Assembly (NCBI GenBank): GCA_963802635.1
Contig: CAWDJJ010000001.1
Location: 1,240,001 to 1,304,000, forward strand
Source of the DNA: CAVTLG01 sp963802635
GTDB taxonomy: Bacteria; Chloroflexota; Ktedonobacteria; Ktedonobacterales; Ktedonobacteraceae
Length of the DNA: 64,000 nt
Direction of reading: 5' to 3'
In this document: positions 8,714 through 18,658 of the stretch, piece after piece
Layout of the letters: each line of letters opens with the position of its first letter
How positions within the stretch are numbered: the stretch's first letter is position 1
Program-made: the position numbers and the translations under genes
Notes under the pieces: model-generated
Databases searched by the model: none
Told to the model about the DNA's origin: nothing
What the model saw: the letters and a program-made list of their open reading frames with translations, nothing else

Positions 8714-9884
8714 TCAGGCAAAATCTCGCAATAAATGGACCTGGACAGGTTGGCGCAGTGTACGCAGTGCCTTCACTTCGATCTGCCGAATACGCTCACG
8801 TGTGAGCTTAAAGTAACTGCTGAGTTCCTCCAGGGTATGGCAATATCCATCGTGCAGCCCATAGCGCAATTCGATGACCTGCCGTTCCCTCTGGCTCAAT
8901 GTTTCTAGCGCCCGTGCAATTTGATCGCGCAATACCTGATGAGTTACCACATCTGCCGGTGCAGCCGCATGGGTATCCTCCAACATATCCGTCAGGTGAT
9001 ACTGTTCGTCCTCCATCAGCGGCGCATCCAGCGAAATTGGCGACTCCGCCATGCTTTGCAGTTCAACGACGCGCTCTTTTGACAGGTTCATGGCACACGC
9101 TATCTCTTCTGGGAATGGTTCTCTGCCCAGATCCTGATACAGTTGGCGCGTGATACGCTTCATCTTATAGATAAGCTCGAACAACATGCACAGGGATATG
9201 AATAGTGCGCGTATGCTCCGCTACAGCGCGGCTGATGGCCTGACGAATCCACCAGGTTGCATACGTGCTGAAACGAAAGCCGCGCACCGGATCAAACTTC
9301 TGTGCGGCACGTATCAGCCCAAGGTTGCCTTCCTGAATAAGATCAAGCAACGAAACTCCTTGATTGTTGTAGCGTTTGGCGATACTGACCACCAGTCGCA
9401 AATTCGCTTCTACCAGACGCTGCTGCGCATCCATATCTCCCGCCACAACGCGGCATGCCAGGAGCATTTCTTGCTCCGCCTTTAACAATGGGTAGCGACC
9501 GATCTCGGCCAGGTATTGCCGAATAGTGTTCTCGACCTCGCTATCTTCCTCCCCTACCTCCTCTTCCTCGTCCAAATATTCTTCCTCATCGTAACGAAAA
9601 CCCACGTGTTTTGTACTGCCACGCGGGTGTCTCACCTCACTCAAGCTCGCGGCTTCAAGCACCAGATGCTTTTCCTCCAAACAATACGCTTTCTCATCTC
9701 CATCTTTCGCCGTTCGCTGGCTGCCACTTTTTTCTCTGCTGGTTGCAATCGCTGCATGGTGAACAGTAGTACCTCTGTACATCGGCTGAGTATACTGCGT
9801 TTCACCTCGCCCTTGTAACCCATGCGGTTGCTCATCCAGAAGCGTTGTTTCTACTGCTTTTGCCTGTCTGCTTATGGCTACCAT
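8714..9884 (-). pseudogene. SigA/RpoD-like sigma-70 factor, reading frame interrupted
   Basis: Start at 9884 with AAGGAG 9 nt upstream. The first frame has an acidic low-complexity N-terminus (EEEYLDEEEEVGEEDSE), then regions 1.2 and 2 (NTIRQYLAEIGRYPLL, DLIQEGNLGLIRAAQKFDP, FSTYATWWIRQAI) and ends just after RTIHIPVHVV. The other frame reads ELIYKMKRITRQLYQDLGREP through regions 3 and 4, with LSQRERQVIELRYGL and the DNA-binding helix LTRERIRQIEVKAL. Only one extra base near 9177-9181 separates the two, at TTCGAGC on the coding strand. Both halves are well conserved, so decay is not obvious. A sequence error, fresh mutation or a secondary sigma gene being lost are all possible. Confidence 0.85.
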
Positions 9885-10344
9885 ATACACCTACTCCTTA
9901 TACCTCAATTCCCATTCCACAACTTGGTAACCGGAGATAAGTGATGCTGGTTGGCTCCTTGTCTATAAAATAATTGGACCTTGCCAGCAACACCACGCCC
10001 GAAAAATTTTCGGACATTTTCCCCCTTTATACTTACTTGCAAGATATGTGCCAATATAGAGGCGTAGAGATACAAAAGCTCATATTTTCGCTTTTCGGCT
10101 ACGTATTTGTACGCATAGCGCTTGATTGGTTCTTTTCGGGAGTGCAGCAAACTGTAAATTTTTTACTAGTACTGTGGAAATATCCACAGCCACGAACTGG
10201 ATGGCTGTTTCTTCGCGGTCCATTTCTACGCATAGCATGTCAGCCAGACAACGAAAACGTAGCCATGGTGCGTTTATTTGCACGAGACGCCCCGATGGAC
10301 TTGCGTACAATATGAGTAAAACTTGACCATTTGAGGTAGGAGCA
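9885..10344. other. Divergent intergenic region between sigma factor and membrane protein genes
   Basis: About 460 bp between divergent genes, probably holding both promoters. A minus-strand frame at 10080-10412 reads protein-like sequence but has no ribosome-binding site and overlaps the next gene, so I do not call it. Confidence 0.35.
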
Positions 10345-11375
10345 GTGGCTATGGCAAAATCCATACATGCAGAGAAAGAATTCTCTTCGCGAGGATCGAC
10401 GAAACAACGCACAGAGCAAGCATATATCTCTGCGCAAAGCGGAGCAGCGACTCACTATCCCCCTACGCCGATCCCTCTTCGCGCCTCGGCTGATCCGCAG
10501 GCGTCACCAAAGTTCGTTCCCGCTATCCTCGTACCTATACAACGAGCGAAGACGTAGATGTGACACGTGTGCCTACCTGGCCGCAACCATCGAAATTAGC
10601 GCAAGTAGACGCCGATACAATGGTCGAGCAGCCGATTGTATCCACAGCACTCTCACGCGCGTCTATTGATGAGCTAGCGACACGGCCCCAGAACGCAGGT
10701 AAAAGCAAGCTATACCACCATAGCTATACCGATTATGATCTTGCAGCTATCGATACTATGCCTCCCGCGCAGCGCCATGCTCAGCAACAGCAAGCATATA
10801 AGCAAAATTTTGCACAGCGCAAGTTGGATCATCTACGTTGGTGGCTTTTAGGGCCTGGTCGCATCGAAGCCCTGTTCTGGTCAGGGGGGGTTGTCCTCTT
10901 ACTCGCTATCACCACTATAATGATGCTCACCGTCACGCTGGGTCTGGTCACACCTTCTGATCATCTCCCGGCGCGTACTACTTCACAGGCAAGTATCGCG
11001 CTGTGCCACGCGTCAATGAGCCAGATCTACCGAGCGCAGGCAACCAGTAATGGCTGTGTCTCCATCGCCACAGACAGCGGCATCAAAGCAATTATGTTCA
11101 ATGGAAGTTTCATAGTGAGCAATAGCGCAGTGTATCTCTCAGGTCAGGGGTTCAGTACAGGTGGCACAATTGATTTCATGCACGATGCCCATATTCCCTG
11201 CACACCAGCTTCAACTCAGGCTGATACGCATGGTGACTTCTCCGTCGTCATGAATCTGGATGCTAGCCCGGCATGGCAGGCGGGTAATCATCAGATCATG
11301 ATTGAAGATATGACAAATCATCGCTCCATCACACTGAATATCATCTTCACGCCCACTCAGCATGAGCCAGCGTGA
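10345..11375 (+). pseudogene. Membrane-anchored extracytoplasmic protein, N-terminal frame break likely
   Basis: The long frame from 10560 encodes a hydrophilic N-terminus, a basic stretch (KLDHLRWWLLGPGR), one membrane helix (WSGGVVLLLAITTIMMLTV) and about 150 extracytoplasmic residues with a folded beta-like domain (SGQGFSTGGTIDF...). No ribosome-binding site precedes 10560. A frame starting at 10345/10351 behind TAGGAGC reads MAKSIHAEKEFSS... to about 10500. The downstream frame stays open upstream as VTKVRSRYPRTYTTSEDV. A one-base deletion near 10500 would join them into one gene. Function unknown. The frame-break reading is an inference. Confidence 0.6.
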
Positions 11376-11399
11376 AGATGATAGGGTGTAGAGTGCGCA

Positions 11400-12962
11400 C
11401 TATTGAAGCGAGAAATCATCGGCAAAAACGTTGCCCTGGATATACCAGCCATGAATATAAATTGTCACACTCGTTGCAGGACCCGTGGGAAACTGTATGC
11501 TCAACTTGGTATAGGTAGTGCTACTCGTCCAGTTGCTCACGCCACTGCTAGTACCCAGAAACGCGAAATTCCCCTGCACATAGGCGCTTAACGTGTACAA
11601 ATGGTTCGGCAGCACGTTAATGGTCTGCGTACACTGACCGGTCGTCGAATGTCCTGGTGTGACTTGTAATGCATATGTTCCACTATGTACAGGACTCTTC
11701 ACTACCGCATCATTTGTATCACACTGCCAGCCAGATAAGTTTCCTTGCTCGAAGCCAGGATTGACCAGCAGATTGCCTCCAGAGGGCATAGGATTCGGTG
11801 TCCCCGTTGTCACAGGCGTTGCCGTTGTCATAGGTGTCCCCGTTGTCACAGGCGTTGCCGTTGTCACAGGCGTCCCTGTTGTCATAGGCGTTGTCGTTGT
11901 CATAGGTGTCCCCGTAGTCATAGGCGTTGTCGTTGTCATAGGTGTCCCCGTACCCGCAAATGACTGAAAGAGCTTCGCGAAATCATAGGTATTCTGCGCT
12001 AGGCCACTACATTTAGGGGTGACAACCGTGGAACCAGCGCAACTGCCATTGTCACGTGACATCTGCCACATCGATAGCTCGCCAATGTGGTTCTGCTGTG
12101 CAAATGAAAGCAGGGCTTGCGCATCTTGCAGACTGAAGATCTCACCAGGGCTGTCATTTTGACCGATCATCGGTGTGATACCGACCATGGACCATAACTG
12201 GCTGGGACTCTTCGAGGGATACAGGCTCTTCAGTTCGCCATAGAGACCATTCCCGGCGTTCACCGCTTCTTGACCCATCTGGCTATCTGCCGAGCCATAA
12301 TCCATCGTCATCAGGTTAACAATGCTAATGTTAACGCCTTGCGAGATTGCATTGCTCAACATGCCCATGCTTGTGTTAAGTAAGCCAGTGGTCGCCGATG
12401 GCAATGTAAACGAAATAGAGAGACCAGGATTCGCTTTTTGCAAGGCGGCCAGTGCGGTGTTGCGCCGCGTATACGTGGTTGCATCTCCCTCCTCGCCGCC
12501 TTCTATATCAAAATCTAGATGCGTCGCTTTATACTGGGTAATGACTGTCTGGTATTGCGCCTGCAACGCGCTCGCGCTGGTACATATCTGCGCTAGTTCA
12601 GATCCGTCTTCACCTCCAAAGGAGATAATAACATCACCACCCTGGCTACGCACGTATTGGATATCACTATTCAGGTTGGGTAGATAGGTGGATGTCTCGT
12701 TGGGCGGAATTGTACCTGCCCACTCAGCAGTGCAATTACCACCATTTCCCACAAAAGCGAGCGTGAAGTATTTTTGACCGGTAGCCTGTGTGATTGATTG
12801 TAGCGAAGGGCCACCATTGGTTACATCGTCAAAAGGAGCAAAGAATTGACCTGGCAATGCTACTTGCGCACGAACAGAGAACATATGTACAGTGACCAAT
12901 ATGCCTGAAAAAACCAGCAGGCAGGCGGCAGTGATGGCCGGGATAAGGCGAAAAGTTTTCAT
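11400..12962 (-). CDS. Secreted GH18 chitinase-like glycoside hydrolase with C-terminal binding module
   Basis: 520 residues. A signal peptide covers about the first 32. The GH18 barrel follows (residues 35-330), with the catalytic signature in HLDFDIEGG (DxDxE) and ISFGGEDGS upstream. A low-complexity linker of Pro-Met/Val-Thr-Thr units (about 335-395) joins a C-terminal carbohydrate-binding module (NLLVNPGFEQGNLSGWQ...). GH18 enzymes cut beta-1,4 bonds in chitin by substrate-assisted catalysis. The enzyme is probably exported to digest chitin or fungal walls in soil. No operon partner is visible. Confidence 0.9.
   Translation of the reverse strand: MKTFRLIPAITAACLLVFSGILVTVHMFSVRAQVALPGQFFAPFDDVTNGGPSLQSITQATGQKYFTLAFVGNGGNCTAEWAGTIPPNETSTYLPNLNSDIQYVRSQGGDVIISFGGEDGSELAQICTSASALQAQYQTVITQYKATHLDFDIEGGEEGDATTYTRRNTALAALQKANPGLSISFTLPSATTGLLNTSMGMLSNAISQGVNISIVNLMTMDYGSADSQMGQEAVNAGNGLYGELKSLYPSKSPSQLWSMVGITPMIGQNDSPGEIFSLQDAQALLSFAQQNHIGELSMWQMSRDNGSCAGSTVVTPKCSGLAQNTYDFAKLFQSFAGTGTPMTTTTPMTTGTPMTTTTPMTTGTPVTTATPVTTGTPMTTATPVTTGTPNPMPSGGNLLVNPGFEQGNLSGWQCDTNDAVVKSPVHSGTYALQVTPGHSTTGQCTQTINVLPNHLYTLSAYVQGNFAFLGTSSGVSNWTSSTTYTKLSIQFPTGPATSVTIYIHGWYIQGNVFADDFSLQ
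11800..11955. repeat. Tandem repeats encoding Thr/Pro linker
   Basis: Units of about 12-24 bp related to GTTGTCATAGGCGT recur about twelve times inside the chitinase gene and encode the (P-M/V-T-T-x-T) linker. Unit number is likely to vary by slippage or recombination between strains. Confidence 0.75.
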
Positions 12963-13271
12963 ACAGCTTCTCTTCCTGACAGCCTGAATACTAGCGCTCT
13001 GTCACTTTTCAAGTGCTGAATGCGTGACCGCAAGCAGTGGAAAGTACAGCATTACGCTCCAATCGAGGGACTATCACCCTTACAGTTTGCATTTTGTCCC
13101 GGCGATGATAGAGCACTAGCAAATTAAATATTCTGGCCTGATATATGGATGGATAGACCGACGCACCATTACGTGGGATACCCATAACTGTAGCGATAGA
13201 GCAGTAGCCCCGTCAATATATAAGGAGGGACAAAAAGTTGACCGTTTTTCTCTATTTTTCTCTATTTTACT
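12963..13271. other. Intergenic stretch between chitinase and next gene
   Basis: About 310 bp. I see no gene, RNA or clear terminator in it; it probably carries the chitinase promoter. Confidence 0.4.
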
Positions 13272-14222
13272 TTAGCGCTGTTTTCGCGTGAATACTATTG
13301 GCACGCTGGCATCATCCTGTGGCAGCCAGCGTAGGACCGGACGCGTTGGGACCGCCAGGCTACCCTCATGACTTCGCGCCTGCCAGAGTACAGCGCCCGG
13401 CCCATCGGTGGCATCGCCCTGCTTGAGTACACGCGTGCTGCTTAACGTATAATCTGATAGGTTGATCAGAAAACGCGCGACCTCGTCGGGATTGTAGCGG
13501 TCGGCCCTGAAGCACGCTTCATGGTCTCGCACATCCAATTGTTGCATGCCAATGGTGTCCATCAGCACCCAGCCTGGAGCCTGAGCGGGATTGTACAGGC
13601 GTCGATTGGACCACACGTCCAGCGGACACAAGCCACCCGCGGTATAGCGTTCCCAGGCATACTTCAACGTGGCGTAATTACAGACCAATTCTGCGTTCGG
13701 ATTAAAATAACACAGCGCACCCGGAGTCGCGCATAGCTTCAATGCCAGTTGCGTAATAAACTCAAGTTCTGATCGTGGCGCGTATGTTTTTGGCATGATA
13801 CTATCGTTTTCTTGCGCACCGATAGCATACGTGACGCGAATACGCAGGAATGCCTGGTGACACGCGACGATCTTGCCAGCATCCGGCCAGTTCCAGGCTT
13901 GTTGTGCGGCCCGCGTCAGCGTCCCTTGCGTGGCGAATGGACCAAAGGCACCCATGGCCCAGGCTGCCAACACCATTGGGTCCGTCAGTGGAGTACCTAT
14001 ATCGTCAGGCCATGGACGCTCTATCACGTCAATAACGACCAGACCGCGCACCTCGGGACGGAAGACCACGATAATACCCGCTCCACCTAATGCCCATGTT
14101 TCGGCCTTTTCCCCTGTCTGTCGCCCCAATAGCGTATAGTCCGTCAGATAGCCCTCAATCTCGTCCAGGGATAGCGCGTGCTCCAGCAAAATGCACACAC
14201 CTTGCGTAAAAAAACTTTTCAT
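13272..14222 (-). CDS. DUF4261-like protein
   Basis: 316 residues, ATG at 14222 behind GGTGAGGG. The middle contains ERPWPDDIGTPLTDPMVLAAWAMGAFGPF followed by LTRAAQQAWNW, and later WVLMDTIGMQQLDVRDHEACF. From memory these resemble the domain of unknown function DUF4261, but I cannot confirm it here. There is no signal peptide or membrane segment, so it is probably cytoplasmic. Its neighbours give no functional clue. Confidence 0.6.
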   Translation of the reverse strand: MKSFFTQGVCILLEHALSLDEIEGYLTDYTLLGRQTGEKAETWALGGAGIIVVFRPEVRGLVVIDVIERPWPDDIGTPLTDPMVLAAWAMGAFGPFATQGTLTRAAQQAWNWPDAGKIVACHQAFLRIRVTYAIGAQENDSIMPKTYAPRSELEFITQLALKLCATPGALCYFNPNAELVCNYATLKYAWERYTAGGLCPLDVWSNRRLYNPAQAPGWVLMDTIGMQQLDVRDHEACFRADRYNPDEVARFLINLSDYTLSSTRVLKQGDATDGPGAVLWQARSHEGSLAVPTRPVLRWLPQDDASVPIVFTRKQR

Positions 14223-14508
14223 TTTCCCTCACCTTCCCATCAAAGATCAGTCGTCATTATACATCTACCTACACTACCTGTACCAGCTTTGAGGAGATTG
14301 GGGTCTCCATCCCTGCAGGAAAACCTTTCGGTATAATAATGTGAAGTTCGTCACATTTTTAGCGTATGCAAAATATAGATGAGATTTTTAGCACGCCTTT
14401 TGCATTTCTCTTTACAGAGCAAGTTTTCTGCTCTCACTCTTTTTGAGTGCTCACTCGATTCACTCGTTTATTCATAAAAGTAACTCTATCACGAAAGGAA
14501 CTATACAT

Positions 14509-15736
14509 ATGAAAACACCATTCCGTATACAAAAGATGTTTTCTCTGTTTAGCATCAGCATGCTCTGCATTTTTGCCCTATTCGTTAGCGCGTGCGCTGA
14601 GCAACCACCTACGACAAGTAGCACCCCAACGACTACGGCAACTCCTACCAGTCAAGCAAAGAGCACGGCGGCTGCCACCACGACTACGACTCCCAGTACT
14701 GGGAGTCCGGGGAGTTTCAGTGCCTTTTGCTTCGATTCGCATGGTAAGTCAGTCGATAGGGTGGGCTACCGCTCAGAAGACGACCATTCTCAAGACGACT
14801 GATGGCGGCAATGATTGGACGAACGTAACGCCTCACTATAATGGGACACCTACTACTATCGTGTCTACGTTCATGGATGGTCAACATGGATGGATCGCTT
14901 ATGAGGGCACAATCGGTCAAAATCCGATTACCATCCTGCGTACGACCGATGGAGGTCAGAGCTGGCAGAGTGCGACGATCTCGCCAAATGAGCCTGCCGG
15001 GGTCGTGGCGATGCAATTTCGCGGCAGCAATTACCAGTTGGGATGGATTATGGTCGGCATTGATGGGGGACCCGGCGCTGGTAGTGAGGCATTTGGACTG
15101 TATGCCACACAGAATGGCGGTCAGAGTTGGTCAGCGCTACCAAGTATCTACACGAGTGATCAAGTAACTGGCCTTTCGTTTCTCAATACGACAACCGGAT
15201 TTCTGGCACATGGCGGACCCTATTCGACTCCTCAGTTGTCTGTCACCCATAATGCTGGTCACTCCTGGACGGCGCTCAGTCTCCCTGCTGTCTCCGGTCT
15301 GCCACAGGGGGCCGGTCAGTATACTACAACACCTCCCGTCTTCTTTGGGTCCCTGGGTTTCTTGCCCGTCTACCTCACTTACGACACCAGTGCGGGAAAG
15401 ATAGCGCAGGGTTTTGTGATTTATGTCAGCCACGATAGCGGTACTACCTGGGCAGCTAAGAATGCTGGGACGTTACTGGCGGTTGGTAATCCATCCACAC
15501 CAAGTGATCTTTATATTGTCGATCAGACGCATGCTTATGTGACCAACCAGCAGGGAGCGACCTACTTGAGTACTAATGGTGGAAACAACTGGGTCAAATT
15601 GGCAGGGACTGTCGGAACTACCGTTACCTCGCTCAGCTTCACTGATAGGCTGCATGGTTGGGCGGCTGGCGGTGGTCTGTGGCGTACAACAGATGGGGGA
15701 AACTCCTGGCAAGCAGTCAACTATGCTATCCAATAA
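14509..15736 (+). pseudogene. Lipoprotein with Asp-box/Ycf48-like beta-propeller, reading frame interrupted
   Basis: Translation should start at 14509 (MKTPFRIQK...). A lipoprotein signal ends at LFVSAC, followed by a Thr/Ser/Pro-rich tether. That frame ends at 14802. The propeller lies one base over and carries at least six Asp-box-type turns (TTDGGNDWTNV, TTDGGQSWQSA, QNGGQSWSAL, SHDSGTTWAAK, STNGGNNWVKL, TTDGGNSWQAV). One surplus base near 14726-14735 (TTTTGCTTCGATT) separates them. The family includes Ycf48/HCF136 assembly factors and sialidase-like folds; in a lipoprotein it is more likely a cell-surface binding module. Substrate unknown. Confidence 0.75.
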
Positions 15737-15745
15737 GACGGCATA

Positions 15746-15926
15746 AGAGAGTGTTCGGTTTCAGCTCACTCCTGACGAAACGTGTGCGCGTTCCAAACAC
15801 TCTCTAAGAACGTTGCTTGATGATAGAGGTCCTCGGACACCGGACTTGACCGACATACCGAGGATCTCTGTTTCGAGGTAAATAAGAGAAGGTCCTGGTA
15901 CGCTCAAGCAGTCCGGGACCTTCTGT
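15746..15926. terminator. Three successive hairpins between convergent genes
   Basis: AGAGAGTGTT at 15746-15755 pairs with 15796-15805. A second inverted repeat (AGAGGTCCTCGG / CCGAGGATCTCT) lies at about 15825-15870. A third (GAAGGTCCTGG / CCGGGACCTTC) lies at about 15889-15925. They sit between the convergent lipoprotein and acs genes and probably end both transcripts. None has a strong T-run. Confidence 0.5.
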
Positions 15927-15938
15927 ATGCTGCACAGT

Positions 15939-17882
15939 TCAAGCATCAAGAGTGCTGGTATCACCCACCGGCTCGCCTAATTCCCGAGCACGAATGACGC
16001 GACGCATAATTTTACCAGAGCGTGTTTTGGGTAGACTCGGCGCAAATTCCAGTTCATCAGGCACAGCCAGTGCACCGACTGTGGTACGTACATGCAACTT
16101 GAGTTCACGCGCCAGCTCGTCAGAGGACTCAAAGCCATTTTTGAGAATGACAAAGACCTTAACATGCTCACCCTTGACCTCATCCGGCTTACCTATCGCC
16201 GCCGCCTCCGCTATCGCTGGATGACTGACCAGGCTCGATTCAATCTCCATAGAACCCAGGCGATGACCACTGACCTTGATCACATCATCAACGCGGCCCT
16301 GGATGCGCAAGTAGCCATCTTTATCAATAGTCGCAGCGTCACCCGCGAAATAGACGTCAGGGATAGTGTTCCAGTAGGTCTCATAGCGAGCGGGATCTTT
16401 ATATACGGTGCGCATCTGCGAAGGCCAGGGATGGCGCACAATCAAAAAGCCACCATGCTCAGGATCGACCGATTGACCGTTCTTATCGACAACATCGGTC
16501 TCGATGGTTGGTAGTGGGCGCGTCGCACTTCCCGGCTTCAGCGGCAAGACCACCGTAGGACTGATCAAGATTGAGCCAGTCTCGGTCTGCCACCAGGTAT
16601 CCATGATCGGTAGTTCGTTACATCCAATGTTCTTGCGATACCAGATCCAGGCCTCCGGGTTGATTGGCTCACCCACAGAACCAAGCAAGCGCAAACTGGA
16701 GAGATTGTGTTTGGCAGGCCATTCTTCACCGAAGCGCATCAGACCACGAATAGCAGTCGGCGAGGTGTAGAGGGTAGTGACTTTGAATTTCTCGACGATA
16801 CTCCAAAAACGATCAGGAGCAGGATAGGTTGGTGTTCCCTCAAAGAGCACATTAGTCAGGCCATTCATCAAGGGACCATAAATGATGTAGCTATGACCTG
16901 TGACCCAGCCCACGTCCGCCGTACACCAAAAAATGTCACTCTCTTTGACGTCAAAGACAAATTTGGTCGTCGCATAGGTCCCAACGGCATAACCAGCCTG
17001 GACATGCACAACGCCCTTGGGTTTACCCGTACTGCCGCTCGTGTACAGAATATAGAGCAAATCCTCGGCATCCATTGGCTCACAAGGTACTACAGTATCC
17101 TCGTGAATGTCGGCCAGCAGATCATGCCAGTAGACATCACGCCCGGCTTGCATGTTTACATCGTTGCCAAGTCTGCGTACCACAACGGCTTTCTCGATAG
17201 TCGGAGTCTCGGCAATAGCTTCGTCCGTTAGCTTCTTAAGTGCAATCAGCTTGCCGCCACGATAGTTGCCATCAGCGGTAATCACGACTTTGGCCTCGGC
17301 GTCATTGATGCGATCCCGCAAAGCGCTGGCGGCGAAGCCACCAAAGATGACCGTGTGTACTGCTCCCAGACGCGCTACGGCAAGCACCGCAACAATCTGT
17401 TCAGGGATGGCAGGCATATAAATAGCAACGCGATCCCCTTTCTTGACACCCAGCTTTTGGAGTCCTCTGGCAAACTGATTGGTCTGTTGATACAACTGCT
17501 CATAGGTGAGGGTGCGCGTCGAGCCGTCGTCACCTTCCCAGTAGAAAGCTATTTTGTGGCGTGTGGGAGTTTGCATATGGCGGTCCAGGCAGTTGTAAAC
17601 AATGTTGAACTTGCCACCCACAAACCACTTGAAGAAGGGCTTCGTTGTCCACTCAAAGGTTGTTGTCCAGGGTTCAAACCAGTGCAACTCACGAGCCATG
17701 TCTTCCCAATATTCAAAACGATGCGCCAACGACCAGGCGTAGAACGATGCGTAATCAGAGAACCCCTTCGAGTGCATATAGGCGGTAATCGCAGCATTTT
17801 CTACCACCTCCGGGGATGGTGTAAAGATACGCTCCTCATTCAAGATTGCGTCGGTATTCTCAAAACCAAGGGTACTGCTCAT
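15939..17882 (-). CDS. acs: Acetate-CoA ligase (acetyl-CoA synthetase)
   Basis: I chose the ATG at 17882 behind AAAGGAG; the frame runs further upstream without a better site. 647 residues, normal length. It carries the ANL-family motifs YTSGSTGKPKG (ATP/AMP binding), TWWQTETG, and near the C-terminus PKTRSGKIMRR, whose lysine is the catalytic residue often controlled by acetylation. The enzyme makes acetyl-CoA from acetate, ATP and CoA in the cytoplasm. It follows satP on the same strand, with two operator-like palindromes between them, giving an acetate uptake-activation unit. Confidence 0.95.
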   Translation of the reverse strand: MSSTLGFENTDAILNEERIFTPSPEVVENAAITAYMHSKGFSDYASFYAWSLAHRFEYWEDMARELHWFEPWTTTFEWTTKPFFKWFVGGKFNIVYNCLDRHMQTPTRHKIAFYWEGDDGSTRTLTYEQLYQQTNQFARGLQKLGVKKGDRVAIYMPAIPEQIVAVLAVARLGAVHTVIFGGFAASALRDRINDAEAKVVITADGNYRGGKLIALKKLTDEAIAETPTIEKAVVVRRLGNDVNMQAGRDVYWHDLLADIHEDTVVPCEPMDAEDLLYILYTSGSTGKPKGVVHVQAGYAVGTYATTKFVFDVKESDIFWCTADVGWVTGHSYIIYGPLMNGLTNVLFEGTPTYPAPDRFWSIVEKFKVTTLYTSPTAIRGLMRFGEEWPAKHNLSSLRLLGSVGEPINPEAWIWYRKNIGCNELPIMDTWWQTETGSILISPTVVLPLKPGSATRPLPTIETDVVDKNGQSVDPEHGGFLIVRHPWPSQMRTVYKDPARYETYWNTIPDVYFAGDAATIDKDGYLRIQGRVDDVIKVSGHRLGSMEIESSLVSHPAIAEAAAIGKPDEVKGEHVKVFVILKNGFESSDELARELKLHVRTTVGALAVPDELEFAPSLPKTRSGKIMRRVIRARELGEPVGDTSTLDA

Positions 17883-17982
17883 GGTGCTTCTCCTTTCCTT
17901 TGCAAAAGACCTTATGGACTCAGGATACACTTGTACACATAGCAACAAGAGCAACCCGGAGCACATAAGGTCTTCAAAAAAT

Positions 17983-18020
17983 TGTGAACGCTTACATCAA
18001 AAAAATTGTGAACGCTTACA
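17983..18020. promoter_or_regulatory. Two cre-like LacI/CcpA operator palindromes upstream of acs
   Basis: TGTGAACGCTTACA occurs twice, at 17983-17996 and 18007-18020, 24 bp apart, with identical flanks (AAAAAATTG...CAT). Each fits the catabolite-responsive element consensus TGWNANCGNTNWCA at every fixed position. The sites lie between satP and acs, about 100-140 bp before the acs start codon. A LacI-family regulator is the likely binder; which one is unknown. Confidence 0.6.
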
Positions 18021-18031
18021 TGCCAATCGCC

Positions 18032-18658
18032 TTAACTCATAGGACCAATCGGCAGAGTAAACGCAGACTTGGTGGAGCTAAGTAGCCCCGCCAGCGCGGT
18101 GTACCAGGCAATCAAGGCTGTAATAATGCCCAGCCAGCCACCAATTTGTCCAAACGCTGCGACACTTCCCAGGTTGTAGATGGTAAGCGCCAGGAAGGTA
18201 AGGAACAGGAAGCCAAACAAGGCAATAAGAGCGAGATTGTTCCTAAGCGCTCCAAGAAACATAATACCTGTGAAGATCGTCCAACCTAACAGGAAAAGGC
18301 CCTGCGCGTCACCCGCCACACCTGCTGCTTTAAGCGCGGCGAGAATGCCAGTTCCTGGGAGAAGGACAACACCAAGTGCTAACCAGAAGCCACCATAAGA
18401 AGAAAACGCGGTTCCGCCGAGAGTATTACCCGAACGGAACTCCCACATACCTGCGCACAACTGGACTAAACCACCATAGAAGAGCGCCAGTCCGATGACC
18501 ACCTCGGCACCGGTATTAGTCGGGATAAGAAAACCCGCATAGCTTGCGCTCAGCACAAAGGTTGTCAGAGCAAATGCACATAAGCCAAGCGGAGCCGGAT
18601 TAGCAACTGCTACAGCTGCTGGTTCACTATGTTCTGTTGTTGCTGCGAATTGCGCCAT
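18032..18658 (-). CDS. satP: Acetate uptake transporter of the GPR1/FUN34/YaaH (SatP) family
   Basis: 208 residues, start at 18658 with AAAGGTGGG upstream. The family signature NPAPLGLCAFALTTF lies near residue 24, followed by about six membrane helices (LVQLCAGMWEFRSGNTLGG after helix 2). SatP-type proteins carry acetate or succinate, probably with protons. It is upstream of acs on the same strand; the two would let the cell import and use acetate. Operator-like sequences lie on both sides of it. Confidence 0.92.
   Translation of the reverse strand: MAQFAATTEHSEPAAVAVANPAPLGLCAFALTTFVLSASYAGFLIPTNTGAEVVIGLALFYGGLVQLCAGMWEFRSGNTLGGTAFSSYGGFWLALGVVLLPGTGILAALKAAGVAGDAQGLFLLGWTIFTGIMFLGALRNNLALIALFGFLFLTFLALTIYNLGSVAAFGQIGGWLGIITALIAWYTALAGLLSSTKSAFTLPIGPMS

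Noticed and set aside
9175..9181. Programmed +1 ribosomal frameshift in the sigma gene
   Set aside because: GTT CGA could slip, as could TTT CGA in hsdR. The same DNA motif breaks two other genes in other codon phases and on the other strand, so a ribosomal cause does not explain the set.
10080..10412. Minus-strand frame upstream of the sigma factor gene
   Set aside because: It reads protein-like in parts but lacks a start signal and overlaps the 5' end of the next gene.
11800..11955. CRISPR-like array in the chitinase gene
   Set aside because: Units are 12-24 bp, in frame, with no spacers; they encode a linker.
11659..11967. Plus-strand Val/Gly-rich frames
   Set aside because: They are the antisense of the chitinase Thr/Pro linker repeats.
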